This document shows, one piece after another, positions 49,601 through 59,195 of a DNA stretch of 64,000 nt. The notes beneath the pieces were generated by a model. The model did no database searches and was not told the origin of the DNA. It saw nothing but the letters and a program-made list of their open reading frames with translations. How positions within the stretch are numbered: position 1 is the first letter of the stretch; each line of letters starts with the position of its first letter. The stretch spans positions 6,716,812 to 6,780,811 of the forward strand of contig JASKMD010000011.1 of assembly GCA_030144725.1 (NCBI GenBank), written 5' to 3'. Source of the DNA: Haematococcus lacustris. Lineage: Eukaryota; Chlorophyta; Chlorophyceae; Chlamydomonadales; Haematococcaceae. Both the position numbers and the translations under genes were made by a program.

Positions 49601-51642
49601 TTAGCCTTCGTCCCATGCCTCTAGCCAGGGAGACAGTGGGAGCACAATCAGCAGCACCAGCTGCAGCAAGGCCAGCGGCACCAGCTGTAGCATCAGCAGC
49701 AGCAAGGCCAGCAGCACCAGCTGCAGCAAGGCCAGCAGCACCAGCTGCAGCATCAGCAGCAGCAAGGCCAGCGGCACCAGCTGTAGCATTAGCAGCAGCA
49801 AGGCCAGCAGCACCACTAGCAGCACCAGCAGCAGCAAGGCCAGCAGCACCAGCTGCAGCATCAGCAGCAGCAAGGCCAGCAGCACCAGCTGCAGCACCTT
49901 CAGCAGCCCGACCCGCAGCAGCAGCACCAGCTGTGCATCCATCTGCACCCATGCCTGCTGCACCTGATTCACGGCCTGCTTCGCCTGAGGCACCTGGTGC
50001 ACCCCAGCCACGGCGCAACCCACCAAGGGACCGTCGCCCACCACTCTGGATGAGGCAGCCTGACCTGTATGCCGTGACTGTGTCAGACTCTCCCATCAAT
50101 GACACACCCACTGTAGCAGAGGCCCTAGCTGGTCCCATGGCAGACTTGTGGATTGAGGCTATGAATGCTGAACTGGCCTCCCTGCATGCCAACCAAACAT
50201 GGTGCCTTGAAGAGCGCCCTGCCAATGCACGTGTACTTCCCACCAAATGGGTACTCAAGGTGAAGCGTGATGCTGCAGGGAACATCGAGAAGCTAAAAGC
50301 CAGGCTAGTGGCAAAGGGGTTCTATCAACAATCAGGTGTGGATGTAGGAGATGTCTATGCACCTGTCAGCAAGCACACCACACTGCGCACCCTCCTGGCC
50401 AAGGCAGCAGCTGAGAACATGGAGATTCATCAGTTAGATTTTGAGACTGCTTTCCTGAACGGCCAGCTACAGCCAGGGGAGGTCATTTATGTGCAGCAGC
50501 CAGAGGGTTTTGAGGAGGGCAGCATTAACACTGTGTGCCGCCTACAAAAGGCTCTGTATGGTTTGAGGCAGGCTCCTAGGGCGTGGCATGCCAGGTTGAG
50601 TGAAGAGCTGCTGAGCATGGGCTTCAAAGCTTCAGAGGCAGACCCTGCCCTGTTTACCCTGCAGCTGAGCACTGGCATGGTGTACCTGCTAGTGTATGTG
50701 GACGACTGCCTTCTGTGCACCCAGCAGGGGGACACCGCAGGATTGGCCTACGTGAAGAAGCAGCTGTCCTCAGCTTTCAAGCTGAAGGACTTGGGTGAGG
50801 CCCGGTGGTTCCTAGGTATGCAGCTGACCAGGGACAGGGCTGAGGGCACCATCAAGCTCGACCAGCATAAGTTTGTCCAGGAGCTAGTCACAGCCTACAG
50901 CAAGTCAGCAGCCCACAGCAAGCCTCTGCCCATGGCTCCTGCTGTTAAGCTAGTCAGGGAAGGGGAGGCTTTGGACACGACTCTGCATCATTACAGTGCC
51001 TTGGTGGGCAGCCTGCTTTACCTGACCTGCTGCACACGGCCAGACATTGCATTTGCTGTGGGCGCCTTGGCCAGGCACATGTCTGCACCCACTAAGCAGC
51101 ACTGGTCGGCTGCCTGCAGTGTGCTATGTTATCTGAAGGGCACAGCAGATCAAGGACTCCTGTTTGGTGGTGTGTCAGGGCTGCAAGGCTACTCTGATGC
51201 AGACTATGCAGGAGACAAGGACACAGCAAGGAGCACAACAGGCTATCTTTTCACTCTGAATGGAGGTGCTATCAGCTGGTCCAGCCGTCTTCAGCCTACT
51301 GTGGCTATGTCAACAGCAGAGGCAGAATATATGGCAGCCTCTAGCGCAGCTAAGGAGGCTCTGTGGCTGCGGAAGCTCATGAGGGATCTGCAGCTGGATG
51401 CTAGCTGTGTGCACCTGGGCTGTGACAACCAAGCAGCCATTCAGCTTTTGCACAACCCCATGGCCACTTCCAGGGCAAAGCACATAGACGTGCACCACCA
51501 CTTTGTCAGGGAGCGCATCAGCAGAGGCGAGGTAGCCTTCCACTACTGCCACACCTCCAGCATGCTAGCAGACATCCTCACCAAGCCTCTGGCTGCAGTC
51601 CAGTTCAACATGGGCAAGCAAGGGTGTGGGGTCTTCAGCTAA
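46660..51642 (+). CDS. gag-pol: Cop-2 Gag-Pol polyprotein, full length
   Basis: A 1660-residue single frame from the first ATG after the primer site. Gag (UBN2-like) is N-terminal, with CCHC knuckle CHYCAKPGHIMSEC at 277-290. Protease has DSGAS from 388. The GAG-pre-integrase zinc region (WHQRLCH, CVGCVKGKQ) is followed by integrase catalytic residues D632, D695 and E731. A Ser-rich and Ala/Pro/Arg-repeat linker (about 880-1120) precedes reverse transcriptase with WVLKVKRDAAGNIEKLKARL, ALYGLRQAPRAWH and YVDD at 1346-1349. RNase H has SDADYAGDKDTARSTTGY and ends in DILTKPL. All catalytic residues are present and there is no gag stop or frameshift, so Gag would be released by the protease from one polyprotein, as in copia-type single-ORF elements. 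Confidence 0.96.
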   Translation: MAASPVISGNLPTILDDDNWPIWSIRTEGLLIEAGLWSVVADGVTPLPTAPAANATQQEQAAYTADLARSRAEAALDRKAKAFIQRHVSNLHIFTVKSADSAQDAWETLESQFTQASVARQSQLQQQLSLLRMEPGESVARFYARLQQLLTELEACSCDVSESTIVLAILAALPPEYEGIVERLRYDQTSGDLTVSRIKRVLLQKEADLLTKQMVQLSPSSSSLWAYSTPENRGASSSGWQTSRSRSKQSAREQQQTRVQSPDRSTRDASSHAHMTCHYCAKPGHIMSECFTFDRDQRKRMRTLFSNPAKSSSPGRKPSPARSSSPARPASPNRGRTQTPGRTAAHSPSREPTLYTASACSDDDDGDTQMLQPRLNFNSDLYNPFFIDSGASQHIIKDLQFFHSYTAFPPHQHRRIKLAAEGHSVWAVGSGNVFLSTKRGLWLLGHALYVPDSKQNFISVAAATDDGSSFLFRDDTCLIRCNQFGSMLRVNAHKNRNTYILAAVPMPDGPDTDSEPEQLYHIQQSALQPDKRVRLEPLTTVPAPTACSATSTSPQVWHQRLCHASYAALARMQSAGMVKGVPTTAAQFRAAASDPAVCVGCVKGKQSKNVAFADPSPNAAPVTAPLGLIHMDVCGPMHARARDGSLYVATFLDEHTKLSVCVPISSKAQVPDVVKTVIEQLENQSGFRCKAIRTDNGTEYVNSRMKEYCSSKGIVHQHSAPYSPQQNGAAERLNRTIFEKARSILHAADMSLSFRAHAAVFANHVRCLLPVSGQPLTPWEAFYGVKPDLSGLRVFGCRVWLHVPDHQRSKLQAKSVEGLFLGYEPGSKSYKVLVNGKETCSKDIVFDELSVLQPACQQKEPAQPVFLLPLPPSPSQPASPVAPAEGGNSLQQTSSSSSEDSGSSSSSSSSRPSSSAQQPRSRPLAGIGAQQDSSSEPEQDVSASEPEQVSLTARYEPGSHMWHQQQLQLIDRLPRPGIGRFSLRPMPLARETVGAQSAAPAAARPAAPAVASAAARPAAPAAARPAAPAAASAAARPAAPAVALAAARPAAPLAAPAAARPAAPAAASAAARPAAPAAAPSAARPAAAAPAVHPSAPMPAAPDSRPASPEAPGAPQPRRNPPRDRRPPLWMRQPDLYAVTVSDSPINDTPTVAEALAGPMADLWIEAMNAELASLHANQTWCLEERPANARVLPTKWVLKVKRDAAGNIEKLKARLVAKGFYQQSGVDVGDVYAPVSKHTTLRTLLAKAAAENMEIHQLDFETAFLNGQLQPGEVIYVQQPEGFEEGSINTVCRLQKALYGLRQAPRAWHARLSEELLSMGFKASEADPALFTLQLSTGMVYLLVYVDDCLLCTQQGDTAGLAYVKKQLSSAFKLKDLGEARWFLGMQLTRDRAEGTIKLDQHKFVQELVTAYSKSAAHSKPLPMAPAVKLVREGEALDTTLHHYSALVGSLLYLTCCTRPDIAFAVGALARHMSAPTKQHWSAACSVLCYLKGTADQGLLFGGVSGLQGYSDADYAGDKDTARSTTGYLFTLNGGAISWSSRLQPTVAMSTAEAEYMAASSAAKEALWLRKLMRDLQLDASCVHLGCDNQAAIQLLHNPMATSRAKHIDVHHHFVRERISRGEVAFHYCHTSSMLADILTKPLAAVQFNMGKQGCGVFS

Positions 51643-51900
51643 GCAGGCACAGGTCATATCTGATCTGAAACAGCCTGTGGTATCCAGCCTGTTCTCTGTC
51701 TCAGGCATGGAGCTTGGAAGGGCCTTTAGGCACAGGCATGCATGCCTGTCAACAGCCATTTAGTCCCAGCATGGTGTGTCTTTGCCATGTACTGAGAAAT
51801 TGCCCGCAGTTGTTGCTTGGCTCAGGCTTGTTTGCCTGCTGACCGCCAGTTGTTTGCTTAAACAGTTGTTTGATGCGCTTGCCAGACCTCTGAGTGGGAG
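51643..51900 (+). other. Cop-2 3' noncoding region and polypurine tract
   Basis: 258 bp without a gene. It ends CTGAGTGGGAG immediately before the LTR. Confidence 0.8.
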
Positions 51901-52162
51901 TGTTAGTTGCACACCCTCCCGGTGCAGCTGAGATCTAGCACCGGGATTGTAGGGTGTGATTGCCAGCGGTCCGGCCGCGAAGAGTGCGAGTGTGACTGCC
52001 GTATTTAGGGCAGGCACCTGGCAGTCGTAGGCACCCTGAACTGGTGTCCGCGTCTGCCCGTGCTCTTCTAACAGGTAGGCGCGAAGCTACGCGCCAGCCT
52101 GTTATGGCAGATCACTGTAATACCCTGAACTGGTGTCCGCGTCTGCCCGTGCTCTTCTAACA
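51901..52162 (+). repeat. Cop-2 3' LTR
   Basis: Reads identical to 46311-46572; followed by the GTTAG duplicate. Confidence 0.95.
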
Positions 52163-52973
52163 GTTAGGCACTGCTGTAAGCATAATGCACGTTCCTACAA
52201 TCCCTGCGTCGGTCCCTGCACTCGACCCTGCACTCGTCCCTGCACTCGTCCCTGCACTCGACCCTGCACTCGACCCTGCACTCGACCCTGCGTCGGTCCC
52301 TGCACTCGTCCCTGCGCTCGTCCCTGCACTCGACCCTGCACTCGACCCTGCGCTCGTCCCTGCGCTCGTCCCTGCGCTCGTCCCTGCACTCGTCCCTGCA
52401 CTCGTCCCTGCACTCGACCCTGCGGTCGACCCTGCGCTCGTCCCTGCGCCCATAATCCCTGCGCTCGTCCCTGCGCTCGTCCCTGCACTCGTCCCTGCGC
52501 CCGAAATCCCTGCACTCGTCCCTGCGTTTATCCCTGCGCTCGTCCCTCCGCTCATCCCTGCGCTCGTCCCTGCGCCCGTAATCCCTGCGCTCGTCCCTGC
52601 GCTCGTCCCTGCACTCGTCCCTGCGCCCGAAATCCCTGCACTCGTCCCTGCGTTTATCCCTGCGCTCGTCCCTGCGCTCATCCCTGCGCTCGTCCCTGCG
52701 CCCATAATCCCTGCGCTCGTCCCTGCGTTCATCCCTGCACTCGTCCCTGCGCCCATAATCCCTGCACTCGTCCCTGCACACGTCCCTGCGTTTGTCCCTG
52801 CGCCCCCAAGTCATCCCTGCGTTCGTCCCTGCGCCCCCCCTCCATCCCTGCGTCCATCCCTGCGTCTCCAATCCATCCCTGCGTTCGTCCCTGCACCCCC
52901 CCTTCAATCCCTGCGTTCGTCCCTGCGCCCCCCCCTCCATCCCTGCATTCGTCCCTGCGTAAACGCCACGGGC
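52163..52973. repeat. E3 right 12-bp array, module A (CCCTGCGCTCGT)
   Basis: Inverse of 33466-34216 with the same order of variants. It continues the E3 right arm after Cop-2 and ends abruptly at GCCACGGGCCG, joined to a second copy of E4 interior sequence. Confidence 0.92.
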
Positions 52974-55900
52974 CGTAAGCAACCAGGAGCTTGGAGCCCA
53001 GCCTAGCTATGTTGTTACTTTGTAGTTGTGGTGGCAGTCACCTCGTTGTGTGTTGTATTGTCCCCTTGTTGTGGTGTTGTTGTTGTTGTCGCCTTTCTTT
53101 CAAGACATGTGCTGAACATCCCCGTGAAGTGATGGTGCATCATGCAGGTGTTTAGCAATCCATAAGTTAGTAAGTCAACATAGTTAGTTAGTTTAGTAAG
53201 TCAGTACTGAAAGTTAGTCGGTCAACACTAAAAGTTACTCAGTTAGCACTAAAAGTTAGTCAGTCAGCACTGAAAGTGGGTCAGTCAGCACTGAAAGTAA
53301 GGTGGTCAGCACTGAAGGTTGGTCAGTCAGCACTGAAAGTTAGGTAGTCACCACTGAAAGTTAGTGAGTTAAGTTATTCAGCACAGAGTGTAAGGTGGTC
53401 AGCACTGAAAGTGGGTCAGTCAGCACTGAAAAATAGGTAGTCAACACTGTAAGTTAGTGAGTCAGCACTGAAAATAAAGTAGTCAGCACTGACAGTTAGG
53501 TTGTCAGCACTGATAATTAGGTAGTCAGCACTGATAATTAGGTAGTCAGCACTGACAGTTAGGTAGTCAGCACTGATAACTAGGTAGTCAGCACTGATAA
53601 TTAGGTAGTCAGCACTGATAATTAGGTAGTCAGCACTGATAATTAGGTAGTCAGCACTGAAAGTGGGTCAGTCAGCACTGTCAGTTAGGTTGTCAGCACT
53701 GATAATTAGGTAGTCAGCACTGACAGTTAGGTAGTCAGCACTGACAGTTACGTAGTCAGCACTGATAATTAGGTAGTCAGCACTGATAATTAGGTAGTCA
53801 GCACTGACAGGTAGGTAGTCAGCACTGATAATTGGGTAGTCAGCACTGAAAGTGGGTCAGTCAGCACTGTCAGTTAGGTAGTCAGCACTGATAATTAGGT
53901 AGTCAGCACTGACAGTTAGGTAGTCAGCACTGATAATTAGGTAGTCAGCACTGATAATTAGGTAGTCATCACTGATAATTAGGTAGTCAGCACTGACAGG
54001 TAGGTAGTCAGCACTGATAATTGGGTAGTCAGCACTGAAAGTGGGTCAGTCAGCACTGTCAGTTAGGTAGTCAGCACTGATAATTAGGTAGTCAGCACTG
54101 ACAGTTAGGTAGTCAGCACTGATAATTAGGTAGTCAGCACTGATAATTAGGTAGTCAGCACTGATAATTAGGTAGTCAGCACTGTCAGTTAGGTTGTCAG
54201 CACTGATAATTAGGTAGTCATCACTGATAATTAGGTAGTCAGCACTGATAATTAGGTAGTCATCACTGATAATTAGGTAGTCAGCACTGATAATTAGGTA
54301 GTCAGCACTGATAATTAGGTAGTCAGCACTGACAGTTAGGTAGTCAGCACTGACAGTTACGTAGTCAGCACTGATAATTAGGTAGTCAGCACTGATAATT
54401 AGGTAGTCAGCACTGTCAGTTAGGTAGTCAGCACTGATAATTAGGTAGTCAGCACTGATAATTAGGTAGTCAGCACTGATAATTAGGTAGTTATCACTGT
54501 CAGTTAGGTAGTCAGCACTGTCAGTTAGGTAGTCAGCACTGACAGTTACGTAGTCAGCACTGATAATTAGGTAGTCAGCACTGTCAGTTAGGTAGTCAGC
54601 ACTGATAATTAGGTAGTCAGCACTGATAATTAGGTAGTCATCACTGATAATTAGGTAGTCAGCACTGACAGGTAGGTAGTCAGCACTGATAATTGGGTAG
54701 TCAGCACTGAAAGTGGGTCAGTCAGCGCTGTCAGTTAGGTAGTCAGCACTGATAATTAGGTAGTCAGCACTGACAGTTAGGTAGTCAGCACTGATAATTA
54801 GGTAGTCAGCACTGACAATTAGGTAGTCAGCACTGTCAGTTAGGTTGTCAGCACTGATAATTAGGTTGTCAGCACTGATAATTAGGTAGTCATCACTGAT
54901 AATTAGGTAGTCAGCACTGATAATTAGGTAGTCATCACTGATAATTAGGTAGTCAGCACTGATAATTAGGTAGTCATCACTGATAATTAGGTAGTCATCA
55001 CTGATAATTAGGTAGTCAGCACTGAGAATTAGGTAGTCAGCACTGACAGTTAGGTAGTCAGCACTGACAGTTACGTAGTCAGCACTGATAATTAGGTAGT
55101 CAGCACTGATAATTAGGTAGTCAGCACTGTCAGTTAGGTAGTCAGCACTGATAATTAGGTAGTCAGCACTGATAATTAGGTAGTCAGCACTGATAATTAG
55201 GTAGTTATCACTGTCAGTTAGGTAGTCAGCACTGTCAGTTAGGTAGTCAGCACTGACAGTTACGTAGTCAGCACTGATAATTAGGTAGTCAGCACTGTCA
55301 GTTAGGTAGTCAGCACTGTCAGTTAGGTTGTCAGCACTGATAATTAGGTAGTCATCACTGATAATTAGGTAGTCAGCACTGATAATTAGGTAGTCAGCAC
55401 TGACAGTTAGGTTGTCAGCACTGATAATTAGGTAGTCAGCACTGATAATTAGGTAGTCAACACTGACAGTTAGGTTGTCAGCACTGATAATTAGGTAGTC
55501 AGCACTGAAAGTGGGTCAGTCAGCACTGTCAATTAGGTTGTCAGCACTGATAATTAGGTAGTCAGCACTGAAAATGGGTCAGTCAGCACTGACAGCTAGG
55601 TTGTCAGCACTGATAATTAGGTAGTCAGCACTGATAATTAGGTAGTCAGCACTGAAAGTGGGTCAGTCAGTACTGAAAGTGGGTCAGTCAGTACTGAAAG
55701 TTAGGTTGTAAGCACTGACTGTGGATCAGTCAGCACTGACGTGGGGGGCTGTCAGTACTGACAACTCTGTATCTCCTCAGCCCGATTTTTCCTCCATTTT
55801 TGGTTTTCACCATAACTCTTACAATGTTCTAAAAATGCTATGTACCAAGTTTCATGTCAAAATATTGAACTTTACATGTGCTAGTTTCTACGAGTGCTTG

Positions 55901-56196
55901 TGTGCATGTTGTTGTTGTGCAGGGGTGCAGCAGCCTCTTGGCAGTGGTGTGGCGATGGAGCAGTGGTGCAAGCCAGGATCAGCAGCCACAAGGCCGTAGC
56001 AGCTTGGTGGCAGCCAGCTTACATGCAGGAGCCAGCTGACATGCAGCAGCCAGCTGACAGCCTAAATGATCGCAGTAGATGGATGTGATGTATGTAGTTG
56101 GATGTAGCAAACATAGAGAAGGTTATTTATGCTCGTGTTAGGCACTGCTGTAAGCATAATGCACGTTCCTACAATCCCTGCGTCGGTCCCTGCACA
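52974..56196. repeat. Tandem duplicated module B
   Basis: Starts at the counterpart of 43227 (CGTAAGCAACCAGG) and contains the 21-bp array (53180-55735), the E4 right end (to about 55897), the E3 arm segment without Cop-2, and only about 30 bp of the 12-bp array, cut at CCCTGCAC. Duplication therefore predates or excluded Cop-2. Confidence 0.85.
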
Positions 56197-58035
56197 CAGT
56201 CAGTACTGAAAGTTAGTCGGTCAACACTAAAAGTTACTCAGTTAGCACTAAAAGTTAGTCAGTCAGCACTGAAAGTGGGTCAGTCAGCACTGAAAGTAAG
56301 GTGGTCAGCACTGAAAGTTGGTCAGTCAGCACTGAAAGTTAGGTAGTCACCACTGAAAGTTAGTGAGTTAAGTTATTCAGCACAGAGTGTAAGGTGGTCA
56401 GCACTGAAAGTGGGTCAGTCAGCACTGAATAATAGGTAGTCAGCACTGTAAGTTAGTGAGTCAGCACTGAAAATAAAGTAGTCAGCACTGACAGTTAGGT
56501 TGTCAGCACTGATAATTAGGTAGTCAGCACTGATAATTAGGTAGTCAGCACTGACAGTTAGGTAGTCAGCACTGATAACTAGGTAGTCAGCACTGATAAT
56601 TAGGTAGTCAGCACTGATAATTAGGTAGTCAGCACTGATAATTAGGTAGTCAGCACTGAAAGTGGGTCAGTCAGCACTGTCAGTTAGGTTGTCAGCACTG
56701 ATAATTAGGTAGTCAGCACTGACAGTTAGGTAGTCAGCACTGACAGTTACGTAGTCAGCACTGATAATTAGGTAGTCAGCACTGATAATTAGGTAGTCAG
56801 CACTGACAGGTAGGTAGTCAGCACTGATAATTGGGTAGTCAGCACTGAAAGTGGGTCAGTCAGCACTGTCAGTTAGGTAGTCAGCACTGATAATTAGGTA
56901 GTCAGCACTGACAGTTAGGTAGTCAGCACTGATAATTAGGTAGTCAGCACTGATAATTAGGTAGTCAGCACTGATAATTAGGTAGTCAGCACTGACAGTT
57001 AGGTTGTCAGCACTGATAATTAGGTAGTCATCACTGATAATTAGGTAGTCAGCACTGATAATTAGGTAGTCATCACTGATAATTAGGTAGTCAGCACTGA
57101 TAATTAGGTAGTCAGCACTGATAATTAGGTAGTCAGCACTGATAATTAGGTAGTCATCACTGATAATTAGGTAGTCAGCACTGACAGTTAGGTAGTCAGC
57201 ACTGACAGTTACGTAGTCAGCACTGATAATTAGGTAGTCAGCACTGATAATTAGGTAGTCAGCACTGTCAGTTAGGTAGTCAGCACTGATAATTAGGTAG
57301 TCAGCACTGATAATTAGGTAGTCAGCACTGATAATTAGGTAGTTATCACTGTCAGTTAGGTAGTCAGCACTGTCAGTTAGGTAGTCAGCACTGACAGTTA
57401 CGTAGTCAGCACTGATAATTAGGTAGTCAGCACTGTCAGTTAGGTAGTCAGCACTGTCAGTTAGGTTGTCAGCACTGATAATTAGGTAGTCATCACTGAT
57501 AATTAGGTAGTCAGCACTGATAATTAGGTAGTCAGCACTGACAGTTAGGTTGTCAGCACTGATAATTAGGTAGTCAGCACTGATAATTAGGTAGTCAGCA
57601 CTGACAGTTAGGTTGTCAGCACTGATAATTAGGTAGTCAGCACTGAAAGTGGGTCAGTCAGCACTGTCAATTAGGTTGTCAGCACTGATAATTAGGTAGT
57701 CAGCACTGAAAATGGGTCAGTCAGCACTGACAGCTAGGTTGTCAGCACTGATAATTAGGTAGTCAGCACTGATAATTAGGTAGTCAGCACTGAAAGTGGG
57801 TCAGTCAGTACTGAAAGTGGGTCAGTCAGTACTGAAAGTTAGGTTGTAAGCACTGACTGTGGATCAGTCAGAACTGACGTGGGGGGCTGTCAGTACTGAC
57901 AACTCTGTATCTCCTCAGCCCGATTTTTCCTCCATTTTTGGTTTTCACCATAACTCTTACAATGTTCTAAAAATGCTATGTACCAAGTTTCATGTCAAAA
58001 TATTGAACTTTACATGTGCTAGTTTCTACGAGTGC
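56197..58035. repeat. Module C: 21-bp array and E4 right end
   Basis: Starts in the outer part of the 21-bp array (counterpart of about 43455), followed by array (to about 57870) and the E4 right terminal region to GAGTG. Third copy of this module. Confidence 0.87.
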
Positions 58036-59029
58036 TTGTGTGCATGTTGTTGTTGTGCAGGGGTGCAGCAGCCTCTTGGCAGTGGTGTGGCGATGGAGCA
58101 GTGGTGCAAGCCAGGATCAGCAGCCACAAGGCCGTAGCAGCTTGGTGGCAGCCAGCTTACATGCAGGAGCCAGCTGACATGCAGCAGCCAGCTGACAGCC
58201 TAAATGATCGCAGTAGATGGATGTGATGTATGTAGTTGGATGTAGCAAACATAGAGAAGGTTATTTATGCTCGTGTTAGGCACTGCTGTAAGCATAATGC
58301 ACGTTCCTACAATCCCTGCGTCGGTCCCTGCACTCGACCCTGCACTCGTCCCTGCACTCGTCCCTGCACTCGACCCTGCACTCGACCCTGCACTCGACCC
58401 TGCGTCGGTCCCTGCACTCGTCCTTGCGCTCGTCCCTGCACTCGACCCTGCACTCGACCCTGCGCTCGTCCCTGCGCTCGTCCCTGCGCTCGTCCCTGCA
58501 CTCGTCCCTGCACTCGTCCCTGCACTCGACCCTGCGCTCGTCCCTGCGCTCGTCCCTGCACTCGTCCCTGCGCCCGAAATCCCTGCACTCGTCCCTGCGT
58601 TTATCCCTGCGCTCGTCCCTGCGCTCATCCCTGCGCTCGTCCCTGCGCCCGTAATCCCTGCGCTCGTCCCTGCGCTCGTCCCTGCACTCGTCCCTGCGCC
58701 CGAAATCCCTGCACTCGTCCCTGCGTTTATCCCTGCGCTCGTCCCTGCGCTCATCCCTGCGCTCGTCCCTGCGCCCATAATCCCTGCGCTCGTCCCTGCG
58801 TTCATCCCTGCACTCGTCCCTGCGCCCATAATCCCTGCACTCGTCCCTGCACACGTCCCTGCGTTTGTCCCTGCGCCCCCAAGTCATCCCTGCGTTCGTC
58901 CCTGCGCCCCCCCTCCATCCCTGCGTCCATCCCTGCGTCTCCAATCCATCCCTGCGTTCGTCCCTGCACCCCCCCTTCAATCCCTGCGTTCGTCCCTGCG
59001 CCCCCCCCTCCATCCCTGCATTCGTCCCT
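58036..59029. repeat. E3 right arm, module C, with 12-bp array
   Basis: Arm segment (58036-58308) and CCCTGCGCTCGT array (58309-59029), with a short internal deletion relative to module A. Confidence 0.9.
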
Positions 59030-59195
59030 GCGTAAACGCCACGGGCCGCCCAGCCTCAGCCTTTGATTTTTTTGACCTGATTTCTTTTGGGATGGATTCC
59101 TTACATCATAAGCTACCAACTGGCTAAGTTTCAGCCCATTTGGACAAGGTCGGCCAAAGCGCAGGGAAAAACGCAGGGACTAATTTGTAGGAGTG
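59030..59195 (-). repeat. E3 right terminal inverted repeat
   Basis: Ends GACTAATTTGTAGGAGTG; inverted partner of 33288-33465. The GypA-2 pol sequence resumes at 59196. Confidence 0.88.

Larger units (their letters stand above)
46311..52162 (+). mobile_element. Ty1/copia retrotransposon Cop-2, apparently intact
   Basis: 5852 bp with 262-bp LTRs that read identical, a 5-bp target duplication GTTAG (46306-46310 and 52163-52167), primer-binding site, one uninterrupted 1660-codon gag-pol frame and a polypurine tract (GAGTGGGAG). The uninterrupted site is preserved at 56142 and 58280. Identical LTRs and an intact frame make this the best candidate for an active element in the window. Confidence 0.96.
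33288..59195. mobile_element. E3, giant foldback CACTC-type element hosting other elements
   Basis: Inserted in the pol codons for LLY of GypA-2; a GT dinucleotide overlaps (33286-33287 and 59196-59197). Terminal repeats start CACTCCTACAAATTAGTCCC. Inverted arms of about 1.5 kb: left 33288-34826, right the reverse complement dispersed over 35127-35466, 46066-46310 and 52163-59195. Each arm holds the terminal repeat, a 12-bp GCAGGGACGAGC array and a unique segment. The core between arms is only about 300 bp. The right arm was later hit by E4 and Cop-2, and parts of E4 plus the right arm were tandemly duplicated (junctions about 52974 and 56197). I found no transposase. Confidence 0.8.

Noticed and set aside
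43425..58035. CRISPR-like regular repeats
   Set aside because: The units are contiguous tandem repeats without unique spacers, in a eukaryotic transposon context.
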